From the NCBI GenBank assembly GCA_005804965.1, contig SYOC01000058.1, forward strand, positions 1 to 46,311: a DNA stretch of 46,311 nucleotides. The letters are read 5' to 3'. Within the stretch, counting starts at the first letter, position 1; each line of letters opens with the position of its first letter. The translations under genes were made by a program, and so were the position numbers. The stretch is from Pseudomonadota bacterium. Its GTDB lineage: Bacteria; Desulfobacterota; Binatia; Bin18. The notes under the pieces are model-generated. The model had not been told where the DNA came from, did not search any database, and saw nothing but the letters and a program-made list of their open reading frames with translations. This document shows, piece after piece, positions 15,154 to 23,745 of the stretch.

Positions 15154-15804
15154 ATGGTCGGACGGTTTCTTTTCTTCTTCCTTCAATGCCTTGCGCTGTG
15201 CGTGGCGCTGCCTTCCTTCGCGGGAGAGATCACTGGCCAGGTGTTGCGCAAAGATGGCGCAGGGATCGCTCAAGCCGTTGTGTTCGTCCAAGCTTTGCCG
15301 GTTGGCGTTGCCGCGCCTACGGGTCCTTGGAAAGCCGAGATGGATCAGATGCAGCGGGAATTCACTCCATCTGTGTTGCCCATTGCCGTTGGTACGGAAG
15401 TGCGCTTTCCCAACCGCGACCAAATCCACCATCACGTCTATTCTTTTTCGCGCACGAAGAGCTTTGAGCTGCCATTATACAAAGATGAAGAGGCTGCGCC
15501 GGTGCTCTTCGATAAATCCGGCATTGTCAAAATCGGCTGCAATATCCACGATTGGATGACAGCGACTATTTTTGTCGTGCCCACGCCGTATTTCGTGCTA
15601 TCGGACGAAGCCGGCAGATTTCATCTGAAAGACCTTCCTGCTGGTAACTATCCTCTCGCGGTATGGCATGAGTCGAGCCTCGCCAAACCGGAAGACACCG
15701 TGCAAACGGTGCAGGTTGGTACACAGACCTCCGAGGTTTCCTTTGCCTTAGAGACGGCTCCGCCACGCCCGCGCCCGGGAAGTCGCAAAGGAGGCGGCTA
15801 TTGA
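15154..15804 (+). CDS. Secreted cupredoxin-like copper protein
   Basis: A 216-residue exported protein with a Sec signal peptide (about 1-23, ending SFAG). Residues about 75-142 form a cupredoxin domain with the type 1 copper ligands in order: His in IHHHVYSF (92-94), Cys129, His132 and Met135 in CNIHDWM. A carboxypeptidase-regulatory-like module follows (GRFHLKDLPAGNYPLAVWHE). Proteins of this build are often annotated as methylamine-utilisation or plastocyanin-like. It acts in the periplasm as an electron carrier or copper/redox binder. It is the first gene of an operon with an adenylate cyclase, whose TTG start overlaps its stop by four bases. That coupling suggests the two proteins act together. 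Confidence 0.88.
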   Translation: MVGRFLFFFLQCLALCVALPSFAGEITGQVLRKDGAGIAQAVVFVQALPVGVAAPTGPWKAEMDQMQREFTPSVLPIAVGTEVRFPNRDQIHHHVYSFSRTKSFELPLYKDEEAAPVLFDKSGIVKIGCNIHDWMTATIFVVPTPYFVLSDEAGRFHLKDLPAGNYPLAVWHESSLAKPEDTVQTVQVGTQTSEVSFALETAPPRPRPGSRKGGGY

Positions 15805-17531
15805 GAGGCTGGTGGGCACGCAGTCGTCTGCGCACGAAGATTTTTCTGGTCTTCTCTGGGTTGATCCTGGCGGTGTTGTTGTTGACCTTGGGAGCGACCC
15901 AGCTTGTCGTGAGTCGGCAAACTCAGGCGACCTTGCGTCATGAACTCTGGACGACTGGACAGGTTTTTCAGGGACTGGTGCAAGAGCGCACGTCGCGGTT
16001 GCTTACGAATTCGACGTTGCTCGCTGGCGACTTCGCCCTCAAACGGGTGCTCGCCACTTACGATGCAACTACGCTCATGTCGGCGGCCTTGAGCTATCAA
16101 CAGCGTATCGGCGTCGATCTATTGTGGATTACTGACGAGCATGGTGCGGTCTTGGCCGACGCCCGTGGTCACCAACGCCCTGGCGCTTCGTTGGCGCAGG
16201 TTTCTCCAATCAAAGAAGCCTTGACGCTTGGTGATGCGGCCTCGGTCATTGCTGAAGTCGAGGCCGGGCTCTTTCAGCTTGTGGCGGTGCCGGTGCATGG
16301 GCCGGATGTCATCGGCTTTCTGATTTTGGGGCAAGCGATTGACGATGTGTTTGCCGAACAATTAGAGCACGATACCGGCTCGCATGTGGCCTTTTTGACG
16401 GCAACGCGAGTCTTTGCTTCGTCGTTTTCTGGAGCCGAGCGAGCGAAGTTTGTAGCGCTTGAGCAGACGGCGTCTGCTCTGCTCGCAGAGCACGCGTTGC
16501 AAGAGCCGTTTCTCTTTCGGCTCGGCGACGAGCGTTTCTTGTCTTTGGTGAGCGTGATTGAGGCGCACCTCTCGTCCCCGTTGTACGTTGTGTTGTTAGG
16601 TTCGTATGACGAAGCTTTTGCACCGTTTTATATGTTGCGGCGGCGCATTCTCCTCATTGGTGCTGGGGGATTAGTGATGGCACTCCTCGTTGGTGTGGGT
16701 CTCGCTGGCGGCATCACCGCCCCGGTGCAGACGCTTGTAGCCGGTATGCGGGAAGTGCTGAAGGGTAATCTCGGTTACCGCTCCGGCATCGACCGAGACG
16801 ACGAAATTGGTTTTCTTGCCAACGCGTTTAACGAAATGGTTGGTGGGCTCGAAGAGCGTGAGAAGATTCGTGACCTGATGAACAAGGTCGTTTCTCCAGA
16901 GATCGCCCATGAGATGCTGCAACATGGTGTGACGCTGGGAGGTGAGGTCCGAGAGGTGACGGTGCTCTTCGCCGATATTCGCGGCTTTACGTCCTTTTCT
17001 GAAGGAATGCCACCGCAGGATTTGCTGCGCCTGCTGAATGCTTATCTTGGGCGTATGAGCCGGATCATCGAAAGGGAGAACGGAGTCATCGACAAATACA
17101 TCGGCGACGAAGTGATGGCGGTATTTGGTACGCCGCTTGCGCAGCCGGACCATGCTGTCCGTGCTGTGGCTGCTGCTGTCGAGATGCTGCGCGAACTCGC
17201 CGGCTTTAATGCTGAACAGCAAGCCGTCTCGCCATTGGTCCCTCGGTTGCGGATCGGTATTGGCATTGCCACCGGTCCGGTCGTTGCCGGCAATGTCGGC
17301 TCTCCCGAACGGCTGAATTACACCGTCCTCGGCGATACGGTCAATCTCGCGTCTCGCTTGCAAAGTCTCACGAAAGACTATGGTACAGCACTGCTGATGA
17401 GTGGACTCACGTATGAACAGGTGGCGCAGCGGTTTCCTTGTCGTTTCCTCGGACAGGTGGTCGTGCGGGGACGACAAGAGGAAACTGCGCTCTATACGGT
17501 GCAACGAGATGATGTCGGAGGTACTGAGTAA
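15801..17531 (+). CDS. Membrane class III adenylate cyclase with periplasmic sensor and HAMP
   Basis: A 576-residue receptor-type cyclase. TM1 is about residues 14-36, a periplasmic sensor region about 38-275, TM2 about 283-303, HAMP about 304-356, and the class III catalytic domain about 380-560. The metal-binding aspartates are Asp392 (FADIRGF) and Asp436 (IGDE). Lys432 (DKYIGD) and Asp512 (LGDTVNLASR) are the adenine-selecting pair, and Arg519 the transition-state residue, so it should make cAMP and not cGMP. The start is a TTG with GGAGG six bases upstream, overlapping the cupredoxin stop as TTGA. The co-translated cupredoxin is a candidate periplasmic input (inference). The cyclic-nucleotide-binding gene that follows is the likely output. 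Confidence 0.93.
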   Translation: MRGWWARSRLRTKIFLVFSGLILAVLLLTLGATQLVVSRQTQATLRHELWTTGQVFQGLVQERTSRLLTNSTLLAGDFALKRVLATYDATTLMSAALSYQQRIGVDLLWITDEHGAVLADARGHQRPGASLAQVSPIKEALTLGDAASVIAEVEAGLFQLVAVPVHGPDVIGFLILGQAIDDVFAEQLEHDTGSHVAFLTATRVFASSFSGAERAKFVALEQTASALLAEHALQEPFLFRLGDERFLSLVSVIEAHLSSPLYVVLLGSYDEAFAPFYMLRRRILLIGAGGLVMALLVGVGLAGGITAPVQTLVAGMREVLKGNLGYRSGIDRDDEIGFLANAFNEMVGGLEEREKIRDLMNKVVSPEIAHEMLQHGVTLGGEVREVTVLFADIRGFTSFSEGMPPQDLLRLLNAYLGRMSRIIERENGVIDKYIGDEVMAVFGTPLAQPDHAVRAVAAAVEMLRELAGFNAEQQAVSPLVPRLRIGIGIATGPVVAGNVGSPERLNYTVLGDTVNLASRLQSLTKDYGTALLMSGLTYEQVAQRFPCRFLGQVVVRGRQEETALYTVQRDDVGGTE

Positions 17532-17616
17532 CGCACGATGCGCTCCCTTCCGTTGACAGGGCGCAGAGAGGTACGAAAGATAAGGCCGTCGCAGCAAAGC
17601 TAAGAAGGAGTTTTTG

Positions 17617-18051
17617 ATGTCTGTACTAGGTCACATGGAGAAGATGGAAGGGTACCAGGCATTTCGCGCTGGGACCACGATTATCAAGAAAGGTGAGCGC
17701 GGCGATGTCATGTATATCGTCAAAGAAGGCACGGTCGAGGTGCGCAATGGTCGGCTGATACTCGATACCGTAGGTCCCGGCGGAGTTGTTGGGGAAGTGG
17801 CGCTGATTGATTCTGGTGAGCGCACGGCCTCGGTGGTGGCCAAGACGGATTGCCGTTTGCTCCCCATCAATGAAGAGCAGTTCGTGCTGTTGGTTGAACG
17901 CATGCCATATTTTGCGCTGCAAGTGATGAAAGTCCTGGCTGACCGGCTGCGGCGCATGACCGCAGAGAGTAGGCCCACACCGAAACGCCAAACCACGACT
18001 GCCCGGAAAAATGTAAGGGGGAAATTGGGGAAAGGGCCGAAGGGAAAATGA
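17617..18051 (+). CDS. Stand-alone cyclic-nucleotide-binding domain protein
   Basis: A 144-residue protein. Residues about 10-115 form one cNMP-binding domain: the beta-roll start YQAFRAGTTIIKKGERGDVMYIV and the phosphate-binding cassette GEVALIDSGERTASV, which has the Glu and Arg that hold the cyclic nucleotide. There is no DNA-binding helix-turn-helix. Instead the tail is Lys/Arg-rich (KRQTTTARKNVRGK), possibly for contact with nucleic acid or membrane. The ATG lies six bases after AAGGAG. It is 85 bases downstream of the adenylate cyclase, making it the obvious candidate cAMP sensor. How it passes the signal on is unknown. Confidence 0.9.
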   Translation: MSVLGHMEKMEGYQAFRAGTTIIKKGERGDVMYIVKEGTVEVRNGRLILDTVGPGGVVGEVALIDSGERTASVVAKTDCRLLPINEEQFVLLVERMPYFALQVMKVLADRLRRMTAESRPTPKRQTTTARKNVRGKLGKGPKGK

Positions 18052-18069
18052 GTTGCCTCGAAGGGAAAA

Positions 18070-18091
18070 GGCGGCTCTCGCAGAGTCCGCC
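18070..18091. terminator. Hairpin between convergent genes
   Basis: GGCGG and CCGCC with an inner CTC/GAG pair form a GC-rich stem 19 bases after the cyclic-nucleotide-binding gene and 32 bases before the end of the convergent secreted-protein gene. No strong T-run follows, so terminator activity is only likely. Confidence 0.45.
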
Positions 18092-18122
18092 CCTCCCTTA
18101 CACGAGGAGTGCGTGACGAGGA

Positions 18123-19145
18123 CTAGCGACAGCCCTTCGAGAAGTCAATGAACGTTGACCCCTCATGATGGTCGCCGCTGGCACCCGAGTGGACAAATGG
18201 GGTGACGACACCGTTCGGAGAAAGAATACCTATGCCGGCTCCGAGTTCGCTCGAAATCACCGCTTTCCCACCCAAGCCAGTGAAGTCGGCGGCTGGCCAT
18301 TGGAAGACTTTGTTTGCTGCGAAGTCCGTCTGGAAGAAGGATTGCCCCGAAGGCTTGAAATGGCAGGGCAGTTTTCCTTTGCGCGTGGGAACGAAACGGA
18401 TTGCTTCTGCGCCTGGCCAACTGGCCACATGGGTGACGCCCGAGGGACACGCTGCGAAGATGCGTCCCGCTGCCGAGTCTTCCGTCATAAACACACAGCC
18501 GCCATAGGGTCCGAAATTCTTTGGTGCGACTTCCAGTCCTTCGACGACAGCATTGATCGTGGCGTACAAAACAGCGACAGGGCTTTTATACGGGCCGACA
18601 CTATAGACGCGAGTTTTGCCTTCGGTGTAATTGATGCACGACACGATCATGTGGCGATTAAAGGTACCCCCTTTGTCGAACGTCAGGTTATTATGCGAAT
18701 TCGTCACCTCGCAGGCTGCCGGAAGGGTAAGGAACGGCGTTGAGGAGAATTGCAGCGGAGTGTTTTTCCCCTCGTAGATGTTCGCCCCTTGAATCACGTA
18801 CACCCGTTTACTGGGCCACCCTTTGATGGCGGCTGGGGAGACGGCGATGTAGTCTTCCGCCGGACAGCTCGTTTGATTGGGCAGTTTGGTAAAACCAGTA
18901 CGCACCCCTGCGCTGTTGAACGATGTGATCCCACGGATAGAGCCACAGTTATAGGGGCTGCTGACTAAGATACCATGCCCAGTCTGATTCCCTGGACGAA
19001 AGGCGATGCCGTTGGGTTCGACGATGGTCGCGAACGCCGATGGGCCGGCCTGGACCGACGAGGTCAGGGCTGCCGATAAAAGCAGGCCGAGGCCGGCTAT
19101 GAGTGCGCCTCGCCCAAGACGTGCGGTGGTTGTGCTTCTCTTCAT
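18123..19145 (-). CDS. Exported protein of unknown function
   Basis: A 340-residue protein with a clear Sec signal peptide (about 1-33, ending SSVQAGPSAF). The mature part is rich in Gly, Ser and small beta-forming stretches and has eight or so cysteines, for instance YNCGSIRG, PAACEVTN, IVSCINY and GGCVFMTED. Alternating short segments (GIAFRPGN, RVYVIQGANIYEG, FNRHMIVSCINYTEG) suggest a beta-propeller or another repeated beta fold held by disulfides. I do not recognise the family. GGAGG lies upstream of the ATG at 19145. It stands alone between a convergent neighbour and aat. Confidence 0.78.
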   Translation of the reverse strand: MKRSTTTARLGRGALIAGLGLLLSAALTSSVQAGPSAFATIVEPNGIAFRPGNQTGHGILVSSPYNCGSIRGITSFNSAGVRTGFTKLPNQTSCPAEDYIAVSPAAIKGWPSKRVYVIQGANIYEGKNTPLQFSSTPFLTLPAACEVTNSHNNLTFDKGGTFNRHMIVSCINYTEGKTRVYSVGPYKSPVAVLYATINAVVEGLEVAPKNFGPYGGCVFMTEDSAAGRIFAACPSGVTHVASWPGAEAIRFVPTRKGKLPCHFKPSGQSFFQTDFAANKVFQWPAADFTGLGGKAVISSELGAGIGILSPNGVVTPFVHSGASGDHHEGSTFIDFSKGCR

Positions 19146-19316
19146 TCGTTCCTCCTTACTTCCTTGTCTCAAACGTGATCTTTCCGTTGTCTGCATTTGA
19201 CGACCGAGCTGTGTAGGGTGGCAATCCTTATTCACTCATGCACCCCTCCTTCTCGTGCTGGCCTCCTCCGTCCTCATATTGTGCAGCCCTAGGAGACCGC
19301 CCACCACAAACATTAC

Positions 19317-19994
19317 CTATCCCCATCTATCTGGGGAAGACGCGAACGTCAACGCATACGCTAACCGAGCGAGAAACTCCGTACGCGGGATGTCGTCGGC
19401 ACCGAGGCGTTGCAAATGCGGGTTAGCGATTTGGCAATCGAGTAACGTAAACTGCCAAGCGCTGAGTTTTTGCGCCAACGAGGCAAAGGCAACTTTTGAG
19501 GCATTGGTTTCACGCTTGAACATCGACTCGCCAAAAAAGGCCGCACCTAGGCTGACGCCATAAATGCCCCCAGCTAGGACGCCTTCTCGCCACGCTTCAG
19601 CAGAATGGGCAAAGCCAGCATTGTGGAGTGCACAGTAGGCGGCAATCATGTCTTCGGTAATCCACGTCCCTTTCCCTTCCCTGATGCGTGTTTCCGCGCA
19701 AGACCGCATGACCTCGGGGAAGGCGCGGTCGAACGTTACGGTAAAGCGTCCTTGCCGGAGAAGGCGGTTCAGGCTGTGGGAAACATGGAACTGTGCTGGG
19801 TCCATCACGCACCGTCGCGGCGGGCTCCACCATAGAATGGGTGAGCCATCTTCATACCACGGAAAGATGCCGAGTTGGTACGCGAGGAGCAACCGCTCTG
19901 GCCGTAAGTCGCCACCGACAGCCAGCAGCCCGTCGGGGTTCGCGTGCCTCGGGTCGGGAAAGCGCAACGCATCGGTGAGCAAATAGACAGCCAT
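19317..19994 (-). CDS. aat: Leucyl/phenylalanyl-tRNA-protein transferase
   Basis: A 225-residue enzyme that adds Leu or Phe to N-terminal Arg/Lys of proteins and so marks them for ClpAP (bacterial N-end rule). The family signature is clear: FPDPRHANPDGLLAVGGDL, YQLGIFPWYEDGSPILWWSPPRR near the N-terminus, and GGIYGVSLGAAFFGESMF with the catalytic-site Glu in the middle. Length and motifs are normal. It is followed upstream on the same strand by the EthD-like gene, 12 bases away, with which it may share a transcript. Confidence 0.96.
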   Translation of the reverse strand: MAVYLLTDALRFPDPRHANPDGLLAVGGDLRPERLLLAYQLGIFPWYEDGSPILWWSPPRRCVMDPAQFHVSHSLNRLLRQGRFTVTFDRAFPEVMRSCAETRIREGKGTWITEDMIAAYCALHNAGFAHSAEAWREGVLAGGIYGVSLGAAFFGESMFKRETNASKVAFASLAQKLSAWQFTLLDCQIANPHLQRLGADDIPRTEFLARLAYALTFASSPDRWG

Positions 19995-20006
19995 GCCGCC
20001 CGTAGA

Positions 20007-20360
20007 TTATCCGTAGATCGGCGCTTCTTCGACCAGCGTCATGCGGCAGTTGGAGAGGTCAAGGAATTTCAATTCGTCGGGGCGAATGATTTCCATATAG
20101 CGCGGCTCAGCAAACGCTTTCCCGATAGCTTCCAGGTCGTCGAACCACAGCTCGGCGACGCCGTCATAGAGAGGTTCGGTGGGTGGCGGAAACCCGGGAG
20201 CAGGGTCATAGACGGTATGCCCCTGCACATATTTCCGGACATGTCGAGAAAACTCAGTCACACTCATGACTAATGGTCCATGCGTGTGCCGCCAATAGTG
20301 GTGGAATGCAGCTTTGTCCATGCCTGGCAAGCGGCGTAAACAGGCGACGAGTTTAATCAT
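20007..20360 (-). CDS. EthD-domain protein (dimeric alpha/beta barrel)
   Basis: A 117-residue protein with the EthD pattern: IKLVACLRRLPGMDKAAFHHYWRHTHGPL at the start and a C-terminal YDGVAELWFDDLEA strand. EthD-type dimeric ferredoxin-fold proteins accompany oxygenases or polyketide-type enzymes and may act as small isomerases or lactonases. No such oxygenase lies next to it here, so its substrate is unknown. The ATG has a good GGAGG. It is 33 bases from the small gene upstream and 12 bases from aat downstream. Confidence 0.85.
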   Translation of the reverse strand: MIKLVACLRRLPGMDKAAFHHYWRHTHGPLVMSVTEFSRHVRKYVQGHTVYDPAPGFPPPTEPLYDGVAELWFDDLEAIGKAFAEPRYMEIIRPDELKFLDLSNCRMTLVEEAPIYG

Positions 20361-20393
20361 GGCGACCTCCTTTTCTTGTAATGGGAATGAGCC

Positions 20394-20675
20394 TTATTCG
20401 CTCGGCGCAGGACGATCTTCGCTTTTGCTCTTGTCTTCTTTCGTCTTCAAGGCGGCCTCATTTTCACGGATAAAAGCGCGGATATCCTCTGTCCAGTCGA
20501 GCAGCTTTGCCCATTGCTCTTTGTACAATGTCACAGGAAAGCGGCCTAATCCATAGACGGAGAGTGCGCCTTTTTCGCTGACTTTGCATGACAGGCCTTT
20601 CGCCGAACGGGCTTTGAGGGCGGCGTTTTCTGCTTTGAGACGTTCGAGTTCTTGAAGCAAAGTATCATCGGCCAC
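20394..20675 (-). CDS. Small conserved-looking protein with N-terminal coiled coil
   Basis: A 93-residue soluble protein. Residues about 3-25 form a leucine-zipper-like coil (LLQELERLKAENAALKARS). The central block KGLSCKVSEKGALSVYGLGRFPVTLYKEQWAKLL has the look of a conserved small beta domain, and the tail is charged and low in complexity. AAAGGAG lies before the ATG. I have seen such proteins as hypothetical proteins in several phyla but know no function. It sits 13 bases after the phosphotransferase gene and is likely co-transcribed with it. Confidence 0.72.
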   Translation of the reverse strand: MADDTLLQELERLKAENAALKARSAKGLSCKVSEKGALSVYGLGRFPVTLYKEQWAKLLDWTEDIRAFIRENEAALKTKEDKSKSEDRPAPSE

Positions 20676-20688
20676 GAATCTTCTCCTT

Positions 20689-21774
20689 TCAGCGCACCCA
20701 ATTGTGGGCTACGGTATGCGCCGCTTCTGCCAGCGCGACGACCCGCTGATCGAAGACAGCTAGGCGTTCGTCTTGCAGTTGGCCGTTGGTGTACAGGACA
20801 AAAAGTTGCATGACCACAATCGCAGTCTTCCACAGCGCGAAGGTTTCGTAAAACGGCATGGCCGTGACGTCGCGACCGCTTTGCTGGGCATAGCGCTCGA
20901 CGAGCTCCGCCCGCGTATAAAAACCTGGCAACGTGGTTGGTGCTTGCGCAAAGGACTGCCGGCCCGGGGTGTCGTCGGCATCTGTCCAGTAGTTGAGCAA
21001 CAAACCAAGATCGACGAGCGGGTCACCCAGCGTGCATTGGTCCCAATCGAAGAGCGCGATGATGTGCGCAATGTCATGAGGATCGACCATCGCGTTGTCG
21101 AGCTTGTAGTCGTTGTGCAGCAACGTGGGCGCTTGCGAACGCGGTAGATTGGCGAGCAACCAACGTCCAAGTTCGTCGAGCAGCGGAACGTTAAAGATGC
21201 GGGCTTGCTCCCAGCGTTTGAGCCAATTGGTGACTTGCCGTTCTACAAATCCGGCAGGTTTGCCCAGAGTTTCCAGCCCCACGGCTTTGGGGTCGATCGC
21301 ATGCAGCGCCGCTAAAGTATCGACCAGGGCTTCGCTCAGGCGTCGATACGCTTCGGGTTGATGCAAGTAAGCCGGAGGCATATCGGCATGGATGACCAAC
21401 CCGCGACGCCGCTCCATAACAAAGAACGGTGCCCCAAGAATCGTGCTGTCGTCGCAAAACAGATAGGGCCGACTGGCTGGCGGAAAGACGGGCCACAGCG
21501 CTGACAGTACGCGATATTCTCGCCCCATGTCGTAGGCACCAGCAGCGAGCGGACCACTCGGCGGTCGGCGCAGCACATATTCGTGCTCACCGAAGCGTAC
21601 TAAGTAGGTCAAATTGGCATGCCCGCCGGCAAACTGGACGATGTCGAGTGGTCCATCCGTCTGAGGAAGTTTGCCGCGTAAGAACCGCTGCACCACGTCA
21701 TGATCTAAAACCGCCTCCGGGCGCACGGAGACAGTTTCTGGTTCTGTCCAACCCGGTGGAGTGTGATTGGTCAT
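20689..21774 (-). CDS. Aminoglycoside-phosphotransferase-like kinase, acyl-CoA-dehydrogenase-linked type
   Basis: A 361-residue protein of the APH/choline-kinase fold. It shows the N-lobe IVQFAGGHANLTYLVRFGEHEYVLRR with the ATP-binding lysine/arginine region, the catalytic loop LLHNDYKLDNAM (the HxD-type loop with Asp and Asn) and the metal-binding IALFDWDQCTLGDPLVDLG. This subgroup is close to the kinase domain of human ACAD10 and is common beside fatty-acid genes; it may phosphorylate 4-hydroxy acyl-CoAs. ATG 21774 has GGGAGGGAG upstream; a longer frame extends upstream without family similarity. It is divergent from the secreted Met/Gln-rich protein. Confidence 0.9.
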   Translation of the reverse strand: MTNHTPPGWTEPETVSVRPEAVLDHDVVQRFLRGKLPQTDGPLDIVQFAGGHANLTYLVRFGEHEYVLRRPPSGPLAAGAYDMGREYRVLSALWPVFPPASRPYLFCDDSTILGAPFFVMERRRGLVIHADMPPAYLHQPEAYRRLSEALVDTLAALHAIDPKAVGLETLGKPAGFVERQVTNWLKRWEQARIFNVPLLDELGRWLLANLPRSQAPTLLHNDYKLDNAMVDPHDIAHIIALFDWDQCTLGDPLVDLGLLLNYWTDADDTPGRQSFAQAPTTLPGFYTRAELVERYAQQSGRDVTAMPFYETFALWKTAIVVMQLFVLYTNGQLQDERLAVFDQRVVALAEAAHTVAHNWVR

Positions 21775-21930
21775 GGCTTGCTCCCTCCCTTGGTATTGGA
21801 CGTGGTCTTTATCATGAGGAGAGATACACAAGCAAGCAATGACAGCAGCGGCAGAAGCCCTATGTTGGCCCGTATTGTCCACCCATTGGCAACCCACTAT
21901 TGTGCGGGGCATTACTGTGAGGAGGTGTGT

Positions 21931-22407
21931 ATGAAGAAATCAACCGGAATGAAGAAAGTGAGTCTCGGGCTTGCTCTGCTCGGTGTGGTGCTGAGCCAGC
22001 CGCTTGTGCCTTTTGCCCAAGAAGCCCCGATGGCACCAGGAGGCCAGATGGGTGCCCCTGGCGCGTCTGGAGCTGAAGGCAAAGAAAAATTCCGCAACAT
22101 GATGAGCGAAATGCAGCAACGCCGCCAGCAGATGGAACAGGAGCGTCAGGCCGCGTTGCAAGAGCTGCGTCGCCAAGTGGCAGCTCTTCAGGCCCATACG
22201 AAGACGATGGCTACCATGACTGACGAAAAACAAATCATGGACGAGATGAAAAAACATCAGCAAATGTCCGATACCCTCTTGGGGGCGCTGGTAGAGCAAC
22301 ACGAAAAGATGGGCCGCCCCCGAGATCGCCGTCCGTTCGGCGGCGGCATGGGTGACAAAATGGGAGAGGGGGGGAAAGGTTTCTTCGGTCGGGGGAAAGA
22401 AGATTAG
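21931..22407 (+). CDS. Exported Met/Gln/Arg-rich helical protein
   Basis: A 158-residue exported protein with a signal peptide (about 1-31, ending PFAQ). The mature part is a long helix rich in Met, Gln, Glu and Arg (EMQQRRQQMEQERQAALQEL), followed by a Gly/Arg/Asp tail. The overall build resembles Spy/CpxP-type periplasmic chaperones, but no LTxxQ motif is visible, so this is only a resemblance. Many methionines near the C-terminus could bind copper. GGAGG precedes the ATG. It lies upstream of rubrerythrin on the same strand with a 146-base gap. Confidence 0.75.
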   Translation: MKKSTGMKKVSLGLALLGVVLSQPLVPFAQEAPMAPGGQMGAPGASGAEGKEKFRNMMSEMQQRRQQMEQERQAALQELRRQVAALQAHTKTMATMTDEKQIMDEMKKHQQMSDTLLGALVEQHEKMGRPRDRRPFGGGMGDKMGEGGKGFFGRGKED

Positions 22408-22553
22408 CCTCACACCGATGCCTGTACGGTTGACCTGTAGCCATGGTGTGATGGCACCTTGGCCACCGCGAACCCGAACGGTGGCGAGGGGCGTTGACGC
22501 TCTGTAGCCCGAGAATTACTACTAGGAACAATTTTCATTAAGGAGGCGAACCA

Positions 22554-22979
22554 ATGGCAAAGGCACTCAGTGGCACCAAAACCCACGACAATCTGAAACA
22601 TGCATTCGCCGGCGAGTCGCAAGCGAATCGTCGTTACTTGTACTTTGCGCGTCGCGCAGATATTGAAGGCTATCCTGACATTGGCGGCTTGTTCCGCGAC
22701 ACATCCGAAGCCGAGACCGGCCATGCTTTTGGCCATCTCGATTTCTTGAAAGAGGCTGGCGACCCGGCCACCGGGCAGCCCATTGGCGATACCGAAAAGA
22801 ATCTGAAGGCCGCAGTGGCTGGCGAGACTTACGAATACACCGAAATGTACCCTGGGTTCGCGAAGACCGCGCGTGACGAAGGGTTTGAAGAAGTTGCCGA
22901 GTGGTTTGAGACGCTGGCGCGGGCCGAACGTTCACACGCTGGGCGCTTCGCACAAGGGCTCAATTCGTTGAATAGTTAG
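22554..22979 (+). CDS. Rubrerythrin (diiron domain only)
   Basis: A 141-residue ferritin-like diiron protein that reduces peroxide. The iron ligands are seen in [23 protein letters not shown] (ExxH), [17 protein letters not shown] and [11 protein letters not shown] (ExxH). The C-terminal rubredoxin domain of classical rubrerythrin is absent, so electrons must come from a separate partner. AAGGAGG lies seven bases upstream of the ATG. It is followed by a DUF3501 gene, a pairing I recall from many aerobic proteobacterial genomes, where it is linked to oxidative stress. Confidence 0.94.
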   Translation: MAKALSGTKTHDNLKHAFAGESQANRRYLYFARRADIEGYPDIGGLFRDTSEAETGHAFGHLDFLKEAGDPATGQPIGDTEKNLKAAVAGETYEYTEMYPGFAKTARDEGFEEVAEWFETLARAERSHAGRFAQGLNSLNS

Positions 22980-23068
22980 GTCTTCCGACGGCGAGATCGC
23001 TAGGAAATGAAGGGGCGGGACGCCTGTCCCTTCATTCGTACGAGGCGGATCGCCGTTGCGATTGCACC

Positions 23069-23644
23069 ATGAAAAAAGTCACGTTAGATGAAATTCTCGG
23101 CCTAGAGCGGTACGAGCGAGAGCGAGATGCGTTCCGCCGCCGCATCATTGCCTTGAAGCGAGAACGTCGAGTGACAGTCGGCGATGCAATTACTTTTGTG
23201 TTCGAGAACCACGCGACGATCCTTTTCCAGATTCAGGAAATGCTGCGGGCCGAGCGCATTACCGATCTCGATAAAGTGCGCTTCGAGGTTGAGGTCTATA
23301 ACGCGCTCATTCCAGACGACGGAGAATTATCGAGCACGATGTTCATCGAGATTACCGAGCACGCGCGTATCCGTGCAGAATTGGTGCGTTTGATCGGTAT
23401 CGACAAGGCCGTCTCTTTGCAGCTCGGCGACCAGTTTGCCATCCCTGCTGTGTTTGAAGCTGGGCGGAGCACCGAGGAGAATCTCAGTGCTGTGCAATAC
23501 GTGCGGTTTCCGTTGTCGTCTGAAGCACAATCTGCGTTGCGCGAGGGACAGCTCACTGCGGCACTCGTTATTGACCACCTACATTATCATGCTCGTACCG
23601 TGCTTGCTCCTGCCGTGCGTCAGGCATTAGCAGCAGATTTGTAG
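23069..23644 (+). CDS. DUF3501 family protein
   Basis: A 191-residue soluble protein with the DUF3501 pattern: a start of LDEILGLERYERERDAFRRRIIALKRERRV, the central ITFVFENHATILFQIQEMLRAER and YNALIPDDGELSSTMFIEI, and the late ARIRAELVRLIGID. No catalytic role is established for the family. It is often found next to rubrerythrin, as here (89-base gap), so a role in iron, sulfur or oxidative stress is likely. The gene has no strong ribosome-binding site visible (GGCGG upstream). Confidence 0.88.
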   Translation: MKKVTLDEILGLERYERERDAFRRRIIALKRERRVTVGDAITFVFENHATILFQIQEMLRAERITDLDKVRFEVEVYNALIPDDGELSSTMFIEITEHARIRAELVRLIGIDKAVSLQLGDQFAIPAVFEAGRSTEENLSAVQYVRFPLSSEAQSALREGQLTAALVIDHLHYHARTVLAPAVRQALAADL

Positions 23645-23745
23645 GGAAGGTGACGCCCCGTGGACGCAAGCCGCGCGACGTGTTGTAACGTGACCAGCAG
23701 GAAGTCCTTGGCTGAGGCCATTCTTTCGGGAGGAGGAGGCGCACT

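Noticed and set aside
19146-19316. Plus-strand small genes between the secreted protein and aat
   Set aside because: The frames have no ribosome-binding site and run as shadows into aat.
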